NCBI RefSeq assembly: GCF_021390595.1
Contig: NZ_JAJEJR010000001.1
Coordinates: forward strand, 496,001 to 560,000
Direction of reading: 5' to 3'
Origin: Paraburkholderia sp. HP33-1
GTDB lineage: Bacteria; Pseudomonadota; Gammaproteobacteria; Burkholderiales; Burkholderiaceae
DNA: 64,000 nt
In this document: in pieces, positions 10,328-19,887 of the stretch
Position numbering within the stretch: position 1 is the stretch's first letter
Layout of the letters: every line of letters starts with the position of its first letter
Translations under genes and position numbers: made by a program
The notes under the pieces: model-generated
Seen by the model: the letters and a program-made list of their open reading frames with translations, nothing else
What the model was told of the DNA's origin: nothing
Databases searched by the model: none

Positions 10328-11164
10328 ATGAAACTTGCCCAACGAGGCGCCAAAGCCGCCTTTCTGTTCGCTGTTGCCGGATTGCTCGCAATCACTGGCT
10401 GCACCAAGGTTGCCACGCCGGAGCAGGGTGCTGCGGCATCCCCGTCGACGCTTCAGGCCGTGTTGCAGCGAGGCACGCTGCGGGTCGGCGACTGTCTGAC
10501 GTTCGCGCCCTTCGGGTTCTACAACAAGGATGGCCAACCGGACGGTTATGACGTGGACCTCGCGAAGGAACTCGCGAAGCAGATGGGCGTGAAGCTCGAG
10601 GTCGTGAATACGACGAGCGCGAACCGGATTCCGAATCTGCAGACCAGCAAGGTGGACGTCGTGTTCTGCAACTTCACGCGTAATCTGGAGCGCGCGAAAG
10701 TGATCGAATTCACGACCCCCTACGTGGTTGCCAGCGAAGCCCTGCTGGTCAGAAAAAAAAGCGGCATTCAGTCGATCAAGGACATGGGCGGTCGCACGAT
10801 TGCGACGGTCAAGGGCTCGACCAATGGCGACGAAGTTCGCTCGCTGAATATCCCGGTCAAGATCCAGGAATACGACAGCTCGCAGGCCGCGATTCTCGCC
10901 GTCAAGCAGGGACAGGCCGACGCGATGATCGAGGACAACAACTTCCTCGCGTATCAGGCCAAGCTCGATCCTGAGCTCGCGGTCACGAACGAAGCGCTAG
11001 TCCCGCTCGAATACAACGCGTTCGGCGTCAAGGCCGGCGATCAGGAATGGCTCAGTTACCTGAATCTGTTCCTCTTCAACATCAACGCGTCGAAGCTCAA
11101 CGCGCAGCTCTACAACAAGTGGTTCGGCACCGATCCGCGCTACCCGCTCAACCCGCAGTTTTAA
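10328..11164 (+). CDS. Amino-acid ABC transporter substrate-binding lipoprotein
   Basis: 278-residue periplasmic binding protein of the SBP_bac_3 (polar amino acid) family. The N-terminus is a lipoprotein signal with the lipobox AITGC (Cys about residue 22), so it is probably membrane-anchored. Typical motifs follow: LRVGDCLTFAPFGF, DGYDVDLAKELAKQMG and the ligand-binding-domain stretch VDVVFCNFTRNLERA. It is the first gene of a four-gene transporter cassette read in one direction. Glutamate, glutamine or cystine-like substrates are typical, but specificity cannot be read. The start has a weak AGGA about 10 bases upstream. Confidence 0.88.
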   Translation: MKLAQRGAKAAFLFAVAGLLAITGCTKVATPEQGAAASPSTLQAVLQRGTLRVGDCLTFAPFGFYNKDGQPDGYDVDLAKELAKQMGVKLEVVNTTSANRIPNLQTSKVDVVFCNFTRNLERAKVIEFTTPYVVASEALLVRKKSGIQSIKDMGGRTIATVKGSTNGDEVRSLNIPVKIQEYDSSQAAILAVKQGQADAMIEDNNFLAYQAKLDPELAVTNEALVPLEYNAFGVKAGDQEWLSYLNLFLFNINASKLNAQLYNKWFGTDPRYPLNPQF

Positions 11165-11215
11165 GGAGCGGGAGATGTCGATGTCCGATGAAACCCGAAC
11201 GGTCGGGAGTACGTG

Positions 11216-11932
11216 ATGAGTTACGAGTGGCTGACTTTGTGGGGCTACGTGCCTGAGTTTTTGAGTGCGAGCTGGTTGACGTTGCAGGTGACCGTTCTGG
11301 CTTTCGTATTGGCGGTACTGCTTGGTCTGCTGACCGCGGTCGCCGGTGCTTCTCCGCTCGCGCTGATTCGGTGGATCGCCCGTGGCTACGTTGAAATCAT
11401 CCGCAATACGCCTGTACTCCTGCAGATTTTCATCGTTTTCTTCGGTCTGCCATCGGCGGGTATTTCGCTCGACGCATACTGGGCGGGCGTCATTGCGCTC
11501 GGCCTGAACGTTGGTGCTTACCTATCGGAAGTGTTCCGCGCAGGCATCCAGTCGGTGCCGCGCGGTCAAATCGAGGCCGCCGGCATTCTCGGACTCGAGC
11601 GCGCGCAGATCTTCGCGGAGGTCGTGCTGCCGCAGGCCACGCGCGCGGTCTATCCGGCCATCGTCAACTACCTGATCCAGTTGCTGCTCGGCACGTCGTT
11701 GCTGTCCGCGATCGCGTTGCCGGAGTTGACCGGCACGGCGACCGTGATCAATTCGCGCACGCTTCTCTACCTTCAAACGTTCAGCGTGACGCTCGTCGCT
11801 TATCTCGTGCTCAGCAACGTACTGTCCTGGCTCGCGGACCAGCTCGGAGCGCGAATCTTTCATCCTCCCCTCGTCATGCCGGCGCGCAACGGTTTCGGGC
11901 GAGGATTCATGCGCCGGACGAAGCGGGCCTGA
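11216..11932 (+). CDS. Amino-acid ABC transporter permease (first)
   Basis: 238-residue inner-membrane permease of the HisMQ/GltJK type with about five transmembrane segments. The cytoplasmic EAA loop that docks the ATPase reads EAAGILGLERAQIFAEVVLPQ (given as EAAGILGLERAQ plus VVLPQ). GGGAG lies 6 bases before the ATG at 11216; a GTG one codon upstream is too close to it. It forms a pair with the next permease and is 51 bases after the binding-protein gene. Confidence 0.88.
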   Translation: MSYEWLTLWGYVPEFLSASWLTLQVTVLAFVLAVLLGLLTAVAGASPLALIRWIARGYVEIIRNTPVLLQIFIVFFGLPSAGISLDAYWAGVIALGLNVGAYLSEVFRAGIQSVPRGQIEAAGILGLERAQIFAEVVLPQATRAVYPAIVNYLIQLLLGTSLLSAIALPELTGTATVINSRTLLYLQTFSVTLVAYLVLSNVLSWLADQLGARIFHPPLVMPARNGFGRGFMRRTKRA

Positions 11933-11953
11933 TTCCCGGATTGGAGTTGGATC

Positions 11954-12598
11954 ATGTCAGTCGAATTACTGAAAACCAGTCTCTCGATCCTGCTGCAGGG
12001 GCTGGTGACGACGCTGGTGCTGTCCGTTGCGGCCATCGTGGGCAGCACGCTGATCGGCCTTTTCGCCGCGGTGTTGCGCTCGTTCGGACCGTGGGGCACG
12101 CCCCGCATCGCCAGGCTCTACACGGAGCTGTTTCGCGGCACGCCCGTGCTGATCACGCTGATGTTCATCTATTTCGGCGTGTCGTACTTCGGTTATGCGA
12201 TCGATGTGTTCGCAGCTGGCGTCATTGGCTTGAGCGTGTACCAGGGCGCCTACATCGCCGAAATTTTCCGCTCAGGGATCGAATCGGTACCCAAGGGCCA
12301 ATGGGAGGTATCGCAAATCCTTGGCCTCACGCGGGCTCAGGCGTTCTCGTTCGTGGTGCTGCCGCAGACCGGAAAGATCGTGCTGCCGCCTCTCGTCGGG
12401 CAGTATCTGTCGCTCATCAAGGACACGTCGATCGTCAGCATGATCGGCATGTCCGAGTTGATGCACGGTGGCCAGGCCATTGTCGACCGAATCGGAAAGC
12501 CCGTGGAAATCTACGGACTCGTCGCGCTCATTTACTTCGCCGTGTGCTTCCCGCTCTCGCAATGGGTACGCCACCATGACCGCAGGAGATTGTCGTGA
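11954..12598 (+). CDS. Amino-acid ABC transporter permease (second)
   Basis: 214-residue partner permease with the same topology and its own EAA loop ([21 protein letters not shown], abbreviated here as ILGLTRAQ plus VVLPQ). Heterodimeric permeases are usual in this transporter class. The stop overlaps the start of the ATPase gene by four bases (GTGA), showing translational coupling. Confidence 0.88.
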   Translation: MSVELLKTSLSILLQGLVTTLVLSVAAIVGSTLIGLFAAVLRSFGPWGTPRIARLYTELFRGTPVLITLMFIYFGVSYFGYAIDVFAAGVIGLSVYQGAYIAEIFRSGIESVPKGQWEVSQILGLTRAQAFSFVVLPQTGKIVLPPLVGQYLSLIKDTSIVSMIGMSELMHGGQAIVDRIGKPVEIYGLVALIYFAVCFPLSQWVRHHDRRRLS

Positions 12599-13347
12599 GC
12601 AACCAAAGCCAACCCAGGCCCATCATTTCACTGACGGGCGTCAGCAAAGCATTCGGTTCGACCCGCGTGTTGAACGAAATCAATCTCGAGGTCCGCCCGG
12701 GTGAAGTGCTGGTGCTGATTGGCGCGTCCGGCTCGGGCAAGAGCACCGTCCTGCGAATCATGGCGGGACTGGAGACGACCGATTCCGGCGAGGTCTGGGT
12801 TAACGACGTGCCGTTGCATGATCCGCGCCGGGCACCTGAGATTCGTGGCCATGTCGGCATGGTCTTCCAGCAGTTCAATCTGTTTCCTCACAAGACGGCG
12901 CTCGGCAATGTCACGCTCGCGCTCATCAAGGCGCGCCGCATGAGTCCGGCCGATGCGCGCAAGCGTGCGATGGACGTGCTCGACCGCGTCGGGCTCGCGG
13001 ACCGCGCGGAACATTATCCGAGCCAGCTGTCGGGCGGTCAGCAGCAGCGTGTGGCGATTGCGCGAGCGCTCGCGGTCGAGCCCGGCATCATGTTCTTCGA
13101 CGAGGCGACGTCCGCGCTTGACCCGGAGCTGGTCGGCGAGGTCACCGAGGTGATGCGCGGACTCGCCCGAGACGGCATGACGATGGTCGTCGTCACGCAT
13201 GAAATGGGCTTTGCCCGCAAGACTGCCGACCGCGTCGTGTTCATGGACAAGGGTGTCATCGCCGAGCAGGGCGATCCGGAACAGATCTTCGTCAATCCCG
13301 CGAACGAACGCACCCGGCAGTTCCTGCATCGCGTTCTCGACCATTGA
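12595..13347 (+). CDS. Amino-acid ABC transporter ATPase
   Basis: 250-residue ATPase of the GltL/GlnQ/ArtP class. It carries Walker [10 protein letters not shown], signature LSGGQQQR, Walker [15 protein letters not shown] and H-loop [10 protein letters not shown]. The start is a GTG that overlaps the upstream permease stop. Together with the two permeases and the binding protein it forms a complete importer. Class members energise uptake of polar amino acids. Confidence 0.93.
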   Translation: MSNQSQPRPIISLTGVSKAFGSTRVLNEINLEVRPGEVLVLIGASGSGKSTVLRIMAGLETTDSGEVWVNDVPLHDPRRAPEIRGHVGMVFQQFNLFPHKTALGNVTLALIKARRMSPADARKRAMDVLDRVGLADRAEHYPSQLSGGQQQRVAIARALAVEPGIMFFDEATSALDPELVGEVTEVMRGLARDGMTMVVVTHEMGFARKTADRVVFMDKGVIAEQGDPEQIFVNPANERTRQFLHRVLDH

Positions 13348-13447
13348 CGTCGCGCGGCCTGAAAGTCGCTTTCGCGGGTGTGCCGCGCGATACACTCACG
13401 TCGCTTGAAACACAACCGGTCGGATGAACGCTTTACGGAGTGATTGC

Positions 13448-14197
13448 ATGGCTGTTACAGAATCGTCACGGGCGAGAGGCGTGGACCGCGTCATCGAGAT
13501 CTTCCGGCAATTGCATATCGCCCAACGCCCGCTGACGATGCGCGAGTTAATCGAGGCAACCGGCGCGCCGCGGTCGAGCATTTACGAGTTGGTGGCGATT
13601 CTCGCGGAGGTGGGCTGGCTCGAGACGGCGGGGGATGGGAGCGTGTTCTTCGGGCGCGAGATGCACTACTACGGGTCCGACTATGCAACCCACAACGATC
13701 TGATCAGCCGCGCGCATCAATCCATTCTGGCATTGGTGAGGAAGTACGATGAGACCACGCAGCTGTGCATGCTGGAAGGCAACAAGTACACGGTCGTGTT
13801 GTCCGAGCAAAGCGCCCGGCCATTCAACATCAGTTCGGACATCGGCGTGAGAGTGCCGATTCCGTGGACCGCCACGGGCCGTCTGCTGCTAGGCCACCTT
13901 AGCGCCGACGAGATTCGCGCGCTCATTCCGGCGGAGGATTTCGTCCTCGACAACGGGGTGAGTATCGGATTCGCCGAATTCCTGAAGGACGTGCAGGCCG
14001 CCAAAGAGCAGGGCTATTGCTGCACCGAAGGACTCTCGAATGCGTTCAGGCTTTGTATGGCGGCGCCGATTCGCGATCGCGCGGGCCTGCCGATTGCAGC
14101 GCTGTGTTTCATGACCGGCCGCGACACGAGCCCGGACAGACGCGGCGCGATGCTCGACGATCTATTGCAGTCCGCGAAGGCGCTCTCGCAGAGATAG
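13448..14197 (+). CDS. IclR-family transcriptional regulator
   Basis: 249-residue regulator with an N-terminal winged helix (about residues 8-70; RGVDRVIEIFRQLH and MRELIEATGAPRSSIYELVAIL) and a C-terminal IclR effector-binding domain ending near FMTGRD. GGAG at 13437-13440 lies 7 bases before the chosen ATG; an in-frame ATG eight codons upstream lacks one. It follows the transporter genes by 100 bases on the same strand, so it probably controls them, perhaps through the repeated GTCTGATAT sites upstream of the binding protein. The effector is unknown. Confidence 0.88.
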   Translation: MAVTESSRARGVDRVIEIFRQLHIAQRPLTMRELIEATGAPRSSIYELVAILAEVGWLETAGDGSVFFGREMHYYGSDYATHNDLISRAHQSILALVRKYDETTQLCMLEGNKYTVVLSEQSARPFNISSDIGVRVPIPWTATGRLLLGHLSADEIRALIPAEDFVLDNGVSIGFAEFLKDVQAAKEQGYCCTEGLSNAFRLCMAAPIRDRAGLPIAALCFMTGRDTSPDRRGAMLDDLLQSAKALSQR

Positions 14198-14239
14198 CAT
14201 CTTGCGTTCGATGCGCGGCGAGCGGTTTGCCGCCCGGCT

Positions 14240-15133
14240 TCAAAGCGTCGGCAACAACTCCGGCGGATGCGACTTCAGCGTCTGCCGCGCCTCGCGGAAT
14301 TCCGGAAAAATCGATTCGACCGTCTGCCAGAAGCGAGGACTGTGATTCATCTCGCGCAGATGCGACAGCTCGTGCGCGACGACGTAGTCGATGATCGACA
14401 GCGGAAAGTGAATCAGCCGCCAGTTCAGGCGGATCTTGCCGTCGCTCGAACAACTGCCCCAACGCGTCGCCGCGGAAGATAGCGCATACGCGCGATAGTT
14501 GACCCCGAGCTTCTGTGCGTAAATCGCAAGACGCTCGCCGAACACCCGCTTCGCTTCGCCCTGCAGCCAGCCCTGCACCCGATCCTTGATCTGCTGCGGA
14601 TCGGCTTGCAACGGCAGCGGCAATTGCAGCGCTGCGTGCTCGGCGCTGTACGCGAGCATGCCTCGCGGTGCGCCGAGCGTCACGCGCACCGGTTGACCGA
14701 GGTAGGGCACTTCGGCGCCGTCTTTCCAGTCGATCTTCGGCAACGCACGCTGCTCGACGCGCGTTTGCCATTCGATCAATTTCGTGAAAATCCAGCGCTG
14801 TTTTTCGGTGATCGCGGTTTCGATATCGGTGAGCGTGACCCAGCGCGGTGCGGTGATCGTGAGGCCGGTGCTGTCGATCGCAAAGCCGATCGAGCGGCGT
14901 GAGGAACGCTTGAGCGCGTAGTACAGCGTGCGTGAACCGATGGTGAGACTGCGCAGCTTGCTGCCGTCCGGCGCGAGCGGCACGGCGGGCGGCATGACCG
15001 GCGCTGAGTCCGATGAACGAGGCGCGGAAGGTGAAGGAGACGACGACGTGGACCCCGGCTCGGCGAAGAGCGGGAGATCGAGCTGCCGGTTTTCAAGCGC
15101 CGCGGCGGGCTGCGGCGTGGGAGACTTCTGCAT
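14240..15133 (-). CDS. YgjP-like (SprT/M48-type) metallopeptidase domain protein
   Basis: 297 residues. The C-terminal half is the DUF45/YgjP domain with the zinc motif VVAHELSHLREMNHSPRFW (HExxH followed by a third His five residues on). The N-terminal 70 residues are Pro/Ser/Ala rich and probably disordered. Family members are predicted zinc peptidases of unclear physiological role. The ATG at 15133 was preferred to a TTG six codons upstream. It converges on the IclR gene with 42 bases between stops and is next to the acyltransferase gene, as in other Burkholderia-type genomes. Confidence 0.82.
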   Translation of the reverse strand: MQKSPTPQPAAALENRQLDLPLFAEPGSTSSSPSPSAPRSSDSAPVMPPAVPLAPDGSKLRSLTIGSRTLYYALKRSSRRSIGFAIDSTGLTITAPRWVTLTDIETAITEKQRWIFTKLIEWQTRVEQRALPKIDWKDGAEVPYLGQPVRVTLGAPRGMLAYSAEHAALQLPLPLQADPQQIKDRVQGWLQGEAKRVFGERLAIYAQKLGVNYRAYALSSAATRWGSCSSDGKIRLNWRLIHFPLSIIDYVVAHELSHLREMNHSPRFWQTVESIFPEFREARQTLKSHPPELLPTL

Positions 15134-15181
15134 CGGCTTCGCTTCGCGCAATACGCCTTCCGGCTTCGAAGGCGTGGCGCG

Positions 15182-15940
15182 TCAGATGGGAGCGGCGGCG
15201 GAACCACCTGCCGCTGCGCTATAGGCAGTCGGATCGATGCGGCGCATTTCGGCTTCGATCCACTGTTCGACGCGCGTGTTCACTTCTTCGGGCGTGAGCC
15301 CCGTCGTGTCGATCGGCTTGCCAATCGACACCGTGACTATACCCGGATATTTCGTAAACGAGTTACGCGGCCACACGCGGCCCGCGTTGTGTGCGATCGG
15401 CACCACGGGCGCGCCGGTCGCGATCGCGAAGCGCGCGCCGCCGGTCTTGTACTTGCCCTGCTTGCCGGTCGGCGTGCGCGTGCCTTCCGGAAACATGATG
15501 ACCCACGCGCCTTCGGCCATGCGCAGCTTGCCCTGGTTCGTGACCGATTCGAACGCGTATTTGCCTTCCTTGCGGTTGATGTGAACCATCTTCAGCATGC
15601 CGAGGGCCCAGCCGAAGAACGGCACGTACAGCAGTTCGCGCTTGAACACGTAGCACAGCGGGCGCGGCATGAGCGCTGGAAACGCGATCGTTTCCCACGC
15701 CGACTGATGCTTCGACAGCAGCACGGCCGGACCGGTGGGCAGGTTCTCGAAGCCTTCGATGCGGTAGCGGATGCCGTTCAGGAAGCGCACCGTCCACAGT
15801 GTGAGACGGCACCAGCCGGCCGCCATCCAGTAGCGGTTTTCCGCGCGCAAAAACGGAAACGCAATAAAGCATGCGGTCGCGTACGGCACGGTGGCGACAA
15901 CGAAATAAATCAGCAGCAGCAGGGAGCGGATAAAGCGCAT
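15182..15940 (-). CDS. 1-acyl-sn-glycerol-3-phosphate acyltransferase (PlsC family)
   Basis: 252-residue membrane acyltransferase that makes phosphatidic acid or a related lipid. An N-terminal membrane segment (about residues 5-28) precedes the acyltransferase motifs: KHQSAWE (the HX4D-type motif with Glu in place of Asp), MFPEGTRTPTGK and VVPIAHNAG. The start at 15940 gives the family length; a long upstream extension overlaps gmhB. The gene follows gmhB by about 40 bases on the same strand. Paralogues are common, so I give no gene symbol. Confidence 0.87.
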   Translation of the reverse strand: MRFIRSLLLLIYFVVATVPYATACFIAFPFLRAENRYWMAAGWCRLTLWTVRFLNGIRYRIEGFENLPTGPAVLLSKHQSAWETIAFPALMPRPLCYVFKRELLYVPFFGWALGMLKMVHINRKEGKYAFESVTNQGKLRMAEGAWVIMFPEGTRTPTGKQGKYKTGGARFAIATGAPVVPIAHNAGRVWPRNSFTKYPGIVTVSIGKPIDTTGLTPEEVNTRVEQWIEAEMRRIDPTAYSAAAGGSAAAPI

Positions 15941-15980
15941 CGGCGTGGTCGGTGAGGGTTGGAAACGCGCGGTGCGCGGG

Positions 15981-16535
15981 TCACTCGTGGACGCGGGCAA
16001 GGAAGTCGAGCGCGAACGCGCGCAGGTCGTCGTGCACGAGCGTGCCTTCGGGCAGGCCACCGGCCGCGAGGGTCTTGCGACCCTTGCCCGTCAGCACGAG
16101 GTGGGTCGGATGACCGAGCGCCGCACCCGCCTGCAGATCGCGCAGCGAATCGCCGACCGTCGGCGTATGCGCCGGATCGATCTCGAATCGCTCGGCGATC
16201 ATCTTCAGCATGCCGGGCTTCGGCTTGCGGCACTCGCAGTGATCTTCCGCCGTGTGCGGGCAGAAGAACACCGCGTCGATGCGCGCGCCGACGGACGCCG
16301 CCATCCGATGCATCTTCAGATGCATCGCGTTCAACGCGTCCATGTCGAACAGACCGCGGCCGATGCCCGACTGGTTCGTCGCGATCGCAACGCGATAGCC
16401 CGCCTGGTTCAGGCGCGCGATCGCTTCCAGTGCGCCAGGCAGCGCGACCCATTCGTCCGGCGACTTGATGAACGCGTCGGAGTCGACGTTGATCACGCCG
16501 TCGCGGTCGAGGATCACCACTTTCTTGATCGGCAT
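15981..16535 (-). CDS. gmhB: D-glycero-beta-D-manno-heptose 1,7-bisphosphate 7-phosphatase
   Basis: 184-residue HAD phosphatase of LPS heptose biosynthesis. The nucleophile motif is LDRDGVIN at the N-terminus. The zinc-binding loop CPHTAEDHCECRKPKPGM carries the Cys-x-His...Cys-x-Cys pattern typical of GmhB. It lies 10 bases downstream of glyS on the same strand, so it is likely co-transcribed with the glycyl-tRNA synthetase genes, a frequent arrangement in Burkholderia relatives. Related histidinol-phosphatases lack this close fit. Confidence 0.92.
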   Translation of the reverse strand: MPIKKVVILDRDGVINVDSDAFIKSPDEWVALPGALEAIARLNQAGYRVAIATNQSGIGRGLFDMDALNAMHLKMHRMAASVGARIDAVFFCPHTAEDHCECRKPKPGMLKMIAERFEIDPAHTPTVGDSLRDLQAGAALGHPTHLVLTGKGRKTLAAGGLPEGTLVHDDLRAFALDFLARVHE

Positions 16536-16545
16536 GGCGCGGTGC

Positions 16546-18645
16546 TCAGGCGGCGAGTCGGGAAATGTCGGCGACGCAGTTCATCTGCTGATGCAGCGCG
16601 CCGAGCAGAGCCAGACGGTTCGCGCGCAACGCCGGGTCTTCGGCGTTGACCATTACGTCGTTGAAGAACGTGTCGACCGGTTCGCGCAGCGCGGCGAGTG
16701 CCGTGAGCGCGCCGGTGTAGTCGCGCGCGGCCAGTTGCGACTGCACGCGCGGCGTCACCTGTTCGAGCTGCGCGTTCAGTGCCTTCTCCGCTGCCTCGGT
16801 GAGCAACGCGGGCTGCACGCCGCCGTTCGTCACGCCTTCCGACTTCTTCAGGATGTTCGAGATGCGCTTGTTGGCCGCCGCGAGCGATGCTGCTTCGGCG
16901 AGCGACGCAAATTCGCGTACCGCGTCGAGGCGCGCGACGATGTCGTCGAGCCGCGTCGGGTTCAGCGCGAGCACTGCGTCGATTTCACTGGCCGCGTGGC
17001 CGCGTTCGCGCAACAGGCCGCGCAGGCGGTCCATGCTGAATTCGTAGATCGCGTCGGTCGAGTCGGCGACGTTCGCCACGCCGGCGAATTGCGCATAGGC
17101 CGCACGCAGTAGCTCGACGAAGTCGACGTTCAGTTGCTTCTCGACCAGAATGCGCAGCACGCCGAGCGCATGACGGCGCAGCGCGAACGGGTCTTTCTCG
17201 CCGGTGGGTTGCAGGCCGATGCCCCAGATGCCGACCAGCGTTTCGAGCTTGTCCGCGAGCGCGACGACCGTGCCGGTCGCGGTGGTGGGCAATGCGTCGC
17301 CCGAGAAGCGCGGCTGATAGTGCTCCGAGCACGCGAGCGCGACTTCTTCCGGCTCGCCGTCGTGGCGCGCGTAGTACGTGCCCATCGTGCCTTGCAGCTC
17401 GGGGAATTCGCCGACCATGTCGGTGATCAGGTCGGCCTTCGCGAGACGCGCGGCGCGCTTCGCGAGCGCGACGTCGGCGCCGATCAGTCCGGCGATCGCG
17501 CCGGCCAGCCCTTCGAGCCGCTCGACGCGTTGCAGCGCCGAGCCGAGCTTGTTGTGATAGACGACGTTCGCGAGCAGCGGCACGCGCTCCGCGAGCGGCT
17601 TCTTCTTGTCCTGCGTGAAGAAGAACTTCGCGTCGGCGAGACGCGGACGCACCACGCGCTCGTTGCCTTCGACGATCTCGACCGGCGTCGCCGTCTCGAT
17701 GTTCGATACGATCAGGAAGCGCGAGCGCAGCTTGCCGTTCGCATCGGTCAGCGCGAAGTACTTCTGGTTCGTTTGCATCGTGAGGATCAGGCATTCCTGC
17801 GGCACTTGCAGGAATTCGTCCTCGAAGCGGCACTCGTAGACGACCGGCCATTCGACCAGCGACGTCACTTCGTCGAGTAGCGCTTCGGGCATCACGACCT
17901 GGTCGTCACCGGCCTGCGCGAGCAGTTGCGAGCGGATCGCTTCCTTGCGCTTCGCGAAGCTCGCGATCACGCGGCCCCGGTGTTCGAGCGTTTCGGCATA
18001 CGTCTGCGCATGCTGGATCTGCACGAAGCCTTCGGACAGGAAGCGGTGGCCGAGCGTGGTGTCGTCGGCGTCGATGCCGAGCGCGGTGACGGGCACGATT
18101 TCCTCACCGTGCAGCGCGGTCAGACGATGCACCGGGCGCACGAACTGCACGCTCGAACCGTCCGGGCGTTGATACGTCATCACCTTCGGAATCGGCAGCT
18201 TCGCGAGCGTTTCGTCGAGCACGCCCTGCAGGCCGTCGGTGAGCGTCGCGCCCGGCGCGGCGTAGCGCAGGAAGAACGCCTCGGCCTTGCCGTCCGGCGC
18301 GCGTTCGAGGTCGTTCACCGTGAAGTCGGGGAAGCCGAGCGCGGCGAGCTTCTTCGCGAGCGGCGCGGTGGGCTGGCCGTCCTTATCGAGTGCGACGGAA
18401 ACGGGCAGCACTTTTTCGCGCACGTGTTTTTCCGGCGCGACCGCGCGCACGTTGTGAATCGTCACCGCGAGGCGACGCGGCGTGGCATAGCGTTCGAACG
18501 ACGGCTCGCCTTCGATCAGGTCGCGCGCCGCGAGGCGCTGCGCAATGCCTTCGGCGAAGGCGTCGCCGAGGCGCGCGAGTGCCTTCGGCGGCAGTTCTTC
18601 GGTCAGCAGCTCGACGAGCAGGGTAGCGTGTTGAGATTGAGTCAT
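16546..18645 (-). CDS. glyS: Glycyl-tRNA synthetase beta subunit
   Basis: 699-residue beta subunit of the tetrameric bacterial glycyl-tRNA synthetase; it recognises tRNA(Gly) and carries HD-like and anticodon-binding (DALR) regions. The opening [15 protein letters not shown] is the family hallmark. Length is usual (E. coli 689). The gap to glyQ is 15 bases and both are read in the order glyQ-glyS. Confidence 0.96.
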   Translation of the reverse strand: MTQSQHATLLVELLTEELPPKALARLGDAFAEGIAQRLAARDLIEGEPSFERYATPRRLAVTIHNVRAVAPEKHVREKVLPVSVALDKDGQPTAPLAKKLAALGFPDFTVNDLERAPDGKAEAFFLRYAAPGATLTDGLQGVLDETLAKLPIPKVMTYQRPDGSSVQFVRPVHRLTALHGEEIVPVTALGIDADDTTLGHRFLSEGFVQIQHAQTYAETLEHRGRVIASFAKRKEAIRSQLLAQAGDDQVVMPEALLDEVTSLVEWPVVYECRFEDEFLQVPQECLILTMQTNQKYFALTDANGKLRSRFLIVSNIETATPVEIVEGNERVVRPRLADAKFFFTQDKKKPLAERVPLLANVVYHNKLGSALQRVERLEGLAGAIAGLIGADVALAKRAARLAKADLITDMVGEFPELQGTMGTYYARHDGEPEEVALACSEHYQPRFSGDALPTTATGTVVALADKLETLVGIWGIGLQPTGEKDPFALRRHALGVLRILVEKQLNVDFVELLRAAYAQFAGVANVADSTDAIYEFSMDRLRGLLRERGHAASEIDAVLALNPTRLDDIVARLDAVREFASLAEAASLAAANKRISNILKKSEGVTNGGVQPALLTEAAEKALNAQLEQVTPRVQSQLAARDYTGALTALAALREPVDTFFNDVMVNAEDPALRANRLALLGALHQQMNCVADISRLAA

Positions 18646-18660
18646 TGGTTGAAGTTCTCG

Positions 18661-19668
18661 TCAGTCCTGGTCGATCTTGCGTTCGACTTTCAGCGGCGGC
18701 GCCCACGCGGGCATCGCGGCTTCCTGCTCGTCGGTGGTGAGGCCGGGCACGCCGTGCACCGGGTTGCCGAGCATCGGGAAGCCGAGCTTTTCGCGCGAGT
18801 CGTAGTAGGCCTGCGCGACCAGACGCGACAGCGCGCGAATCCGGCCGATGTACGCCGCTCGTTCCGTGACCGAGATCGCACCGCGCGCGTCGAGCAGGTT
18901 GAACGTGTGGCCGGCCTTCAGCACGAGCTCATAGGCGGGCAGCGCGATCTGCGAGTCGATCATGCGCTTCGCTTCGGCTTCGTAGCTGTTGAAGAACGTG
19001 AACAGCAGATCGACGTTCGCGTGCTCGAAGTTGTAGGTGGACTGCTCGACCTCGTTCTGGTGGTACACATCGCCGTAGGTCAGGCGGCGCAGTTCGGGGC
19101 CGTTCGGGCCTTGCTCTTCCCACTCGGTCCAGACGAGGTCGTAGACGTTCTCGACCTTCTGCAGATACATCGCGAGGCGCTCGAGACCGTAGGTGATTTC
19201 GCCGAGCACCGGCTTGCAGTCGAGACCGCCGACCTGCTGGAAGTACGTGAACTGCGTCACTTCCATGCCGTTCAGCCACACTTCCCAGCCCAGACCCCAC
19301 GCGCCGAGCGTCGGGTTTTCCCAGTCGTCCTCGACGAAGCGCACGTCGTTCTGCTTCAGGTCGAAGCCGAGCGCTTCGAGCGAGCCGAGGTACAGATCGA
19401 GAATGTTTTCCGGCGCGGGCTTGAGCACCACCTGGTACTGGTAGTAGTGCTGCAGGCGGTTCGGGTTCTCGCCGTAACGGCCGTCCTTCGGGCGGCGCGA
19501 CGGTTGCACGTAGGCGGCGCGCCACGGCTCGGGGCCGATCGCGCGCAGGAACGTATGGACGTGGGACGTGCCCGCGCCGACTTCCATGTCGATCGGCTGG
19601 AGCAACGCGCAGCCCTGCTTGTCCCAGTAGGACTGCAAGGTCAGGATGATTTGCTGAAACGTGAGCAT
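18661..19668 (-). CDS. glyQ: Glycyl-tRNA synthetase alpha subunit
   Basis: 335-residue catalytic subunit. It begins [20 protein letters not shown], and the class II active-site region includes [20 protein letters not shown] (residue runs as in the family). The ATG at 19668 was chosen because all close relatives begin MLTFQ; an in-frame ATG six codons upstream is unlikely. It is the first gene of glyQ-glyS-gmhB-acyltransferase. A candidate -10 (TTAAAAT on the minus strand) lies around 19750-19756. Confidence 0.96.
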   Translation of the reverse strand: MLTFQQIILTLQSYWDKQGCALLQPIDMEVGAGTSHVHTFLRAIGPEPWRAAYVQPSRRPKDGRYGENPNRLQHYYQYQVVLKPAPENILDLYLGSLEALGFDLKQNDVRFVEDDWENPTLGAWGLGWEVWLNGMEVTQFTYFQQVGGLDCKPVLGEITYGLERLAMYLQKVENVYDLVWTEWEEQGPNGPELRRLTYGDVYHQNEVEQSTYNFEHANVDLLFTFFNSYEAEAKRMIDSQIALPAYELVLKAGHTFNLLDARGAISVTERAAYIGRIRALSRLVAQAYYDSREKLGFPMLGNPVHGVPGLTTDEQEAAMPAWAPPLKVERKIDQD

Positions 19669-19831
19669 GAAGTGCCTTTCGGGCATGGGGCCATGCCGCG
19701 TGTGCCTAAGCGCGCGACGGGGCCGTGGAGCGAAGTGCTAAACCCGAGATTTTAACGGAAAGGAAGGGGGGCGGCCCGATTTGCGGGGTCGGACGGGCGC
19801 GGATGCGGTTTCTGGGCGACAGATGGGATGA

Positions 19832-19853
19832 GACGGGCCGTGAAGGGCCCGTC
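19832..19853 (-). terminator. Possible weak terminator of the glutamate-synthase-like gene
   Basis: An 8-base inverted repeat (GACGGGCC/GGCCCGTC, six-base loop) lies just past the stop at 19888. No T-run follows on the minus strand, so it may only be an RNA-stabilising hairpin. Confidence 0.35.
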
Positions 19854-19887
19854 AAGGCCGCCGCAACGCCAGCCCACACGTTGCCTC

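Noticed and set aside
17926..19755. 609-codon plus-strand frame opposite glyS and glyQ
   Set aside because: Composition typical of an antisense frame and it covers two certain genes.
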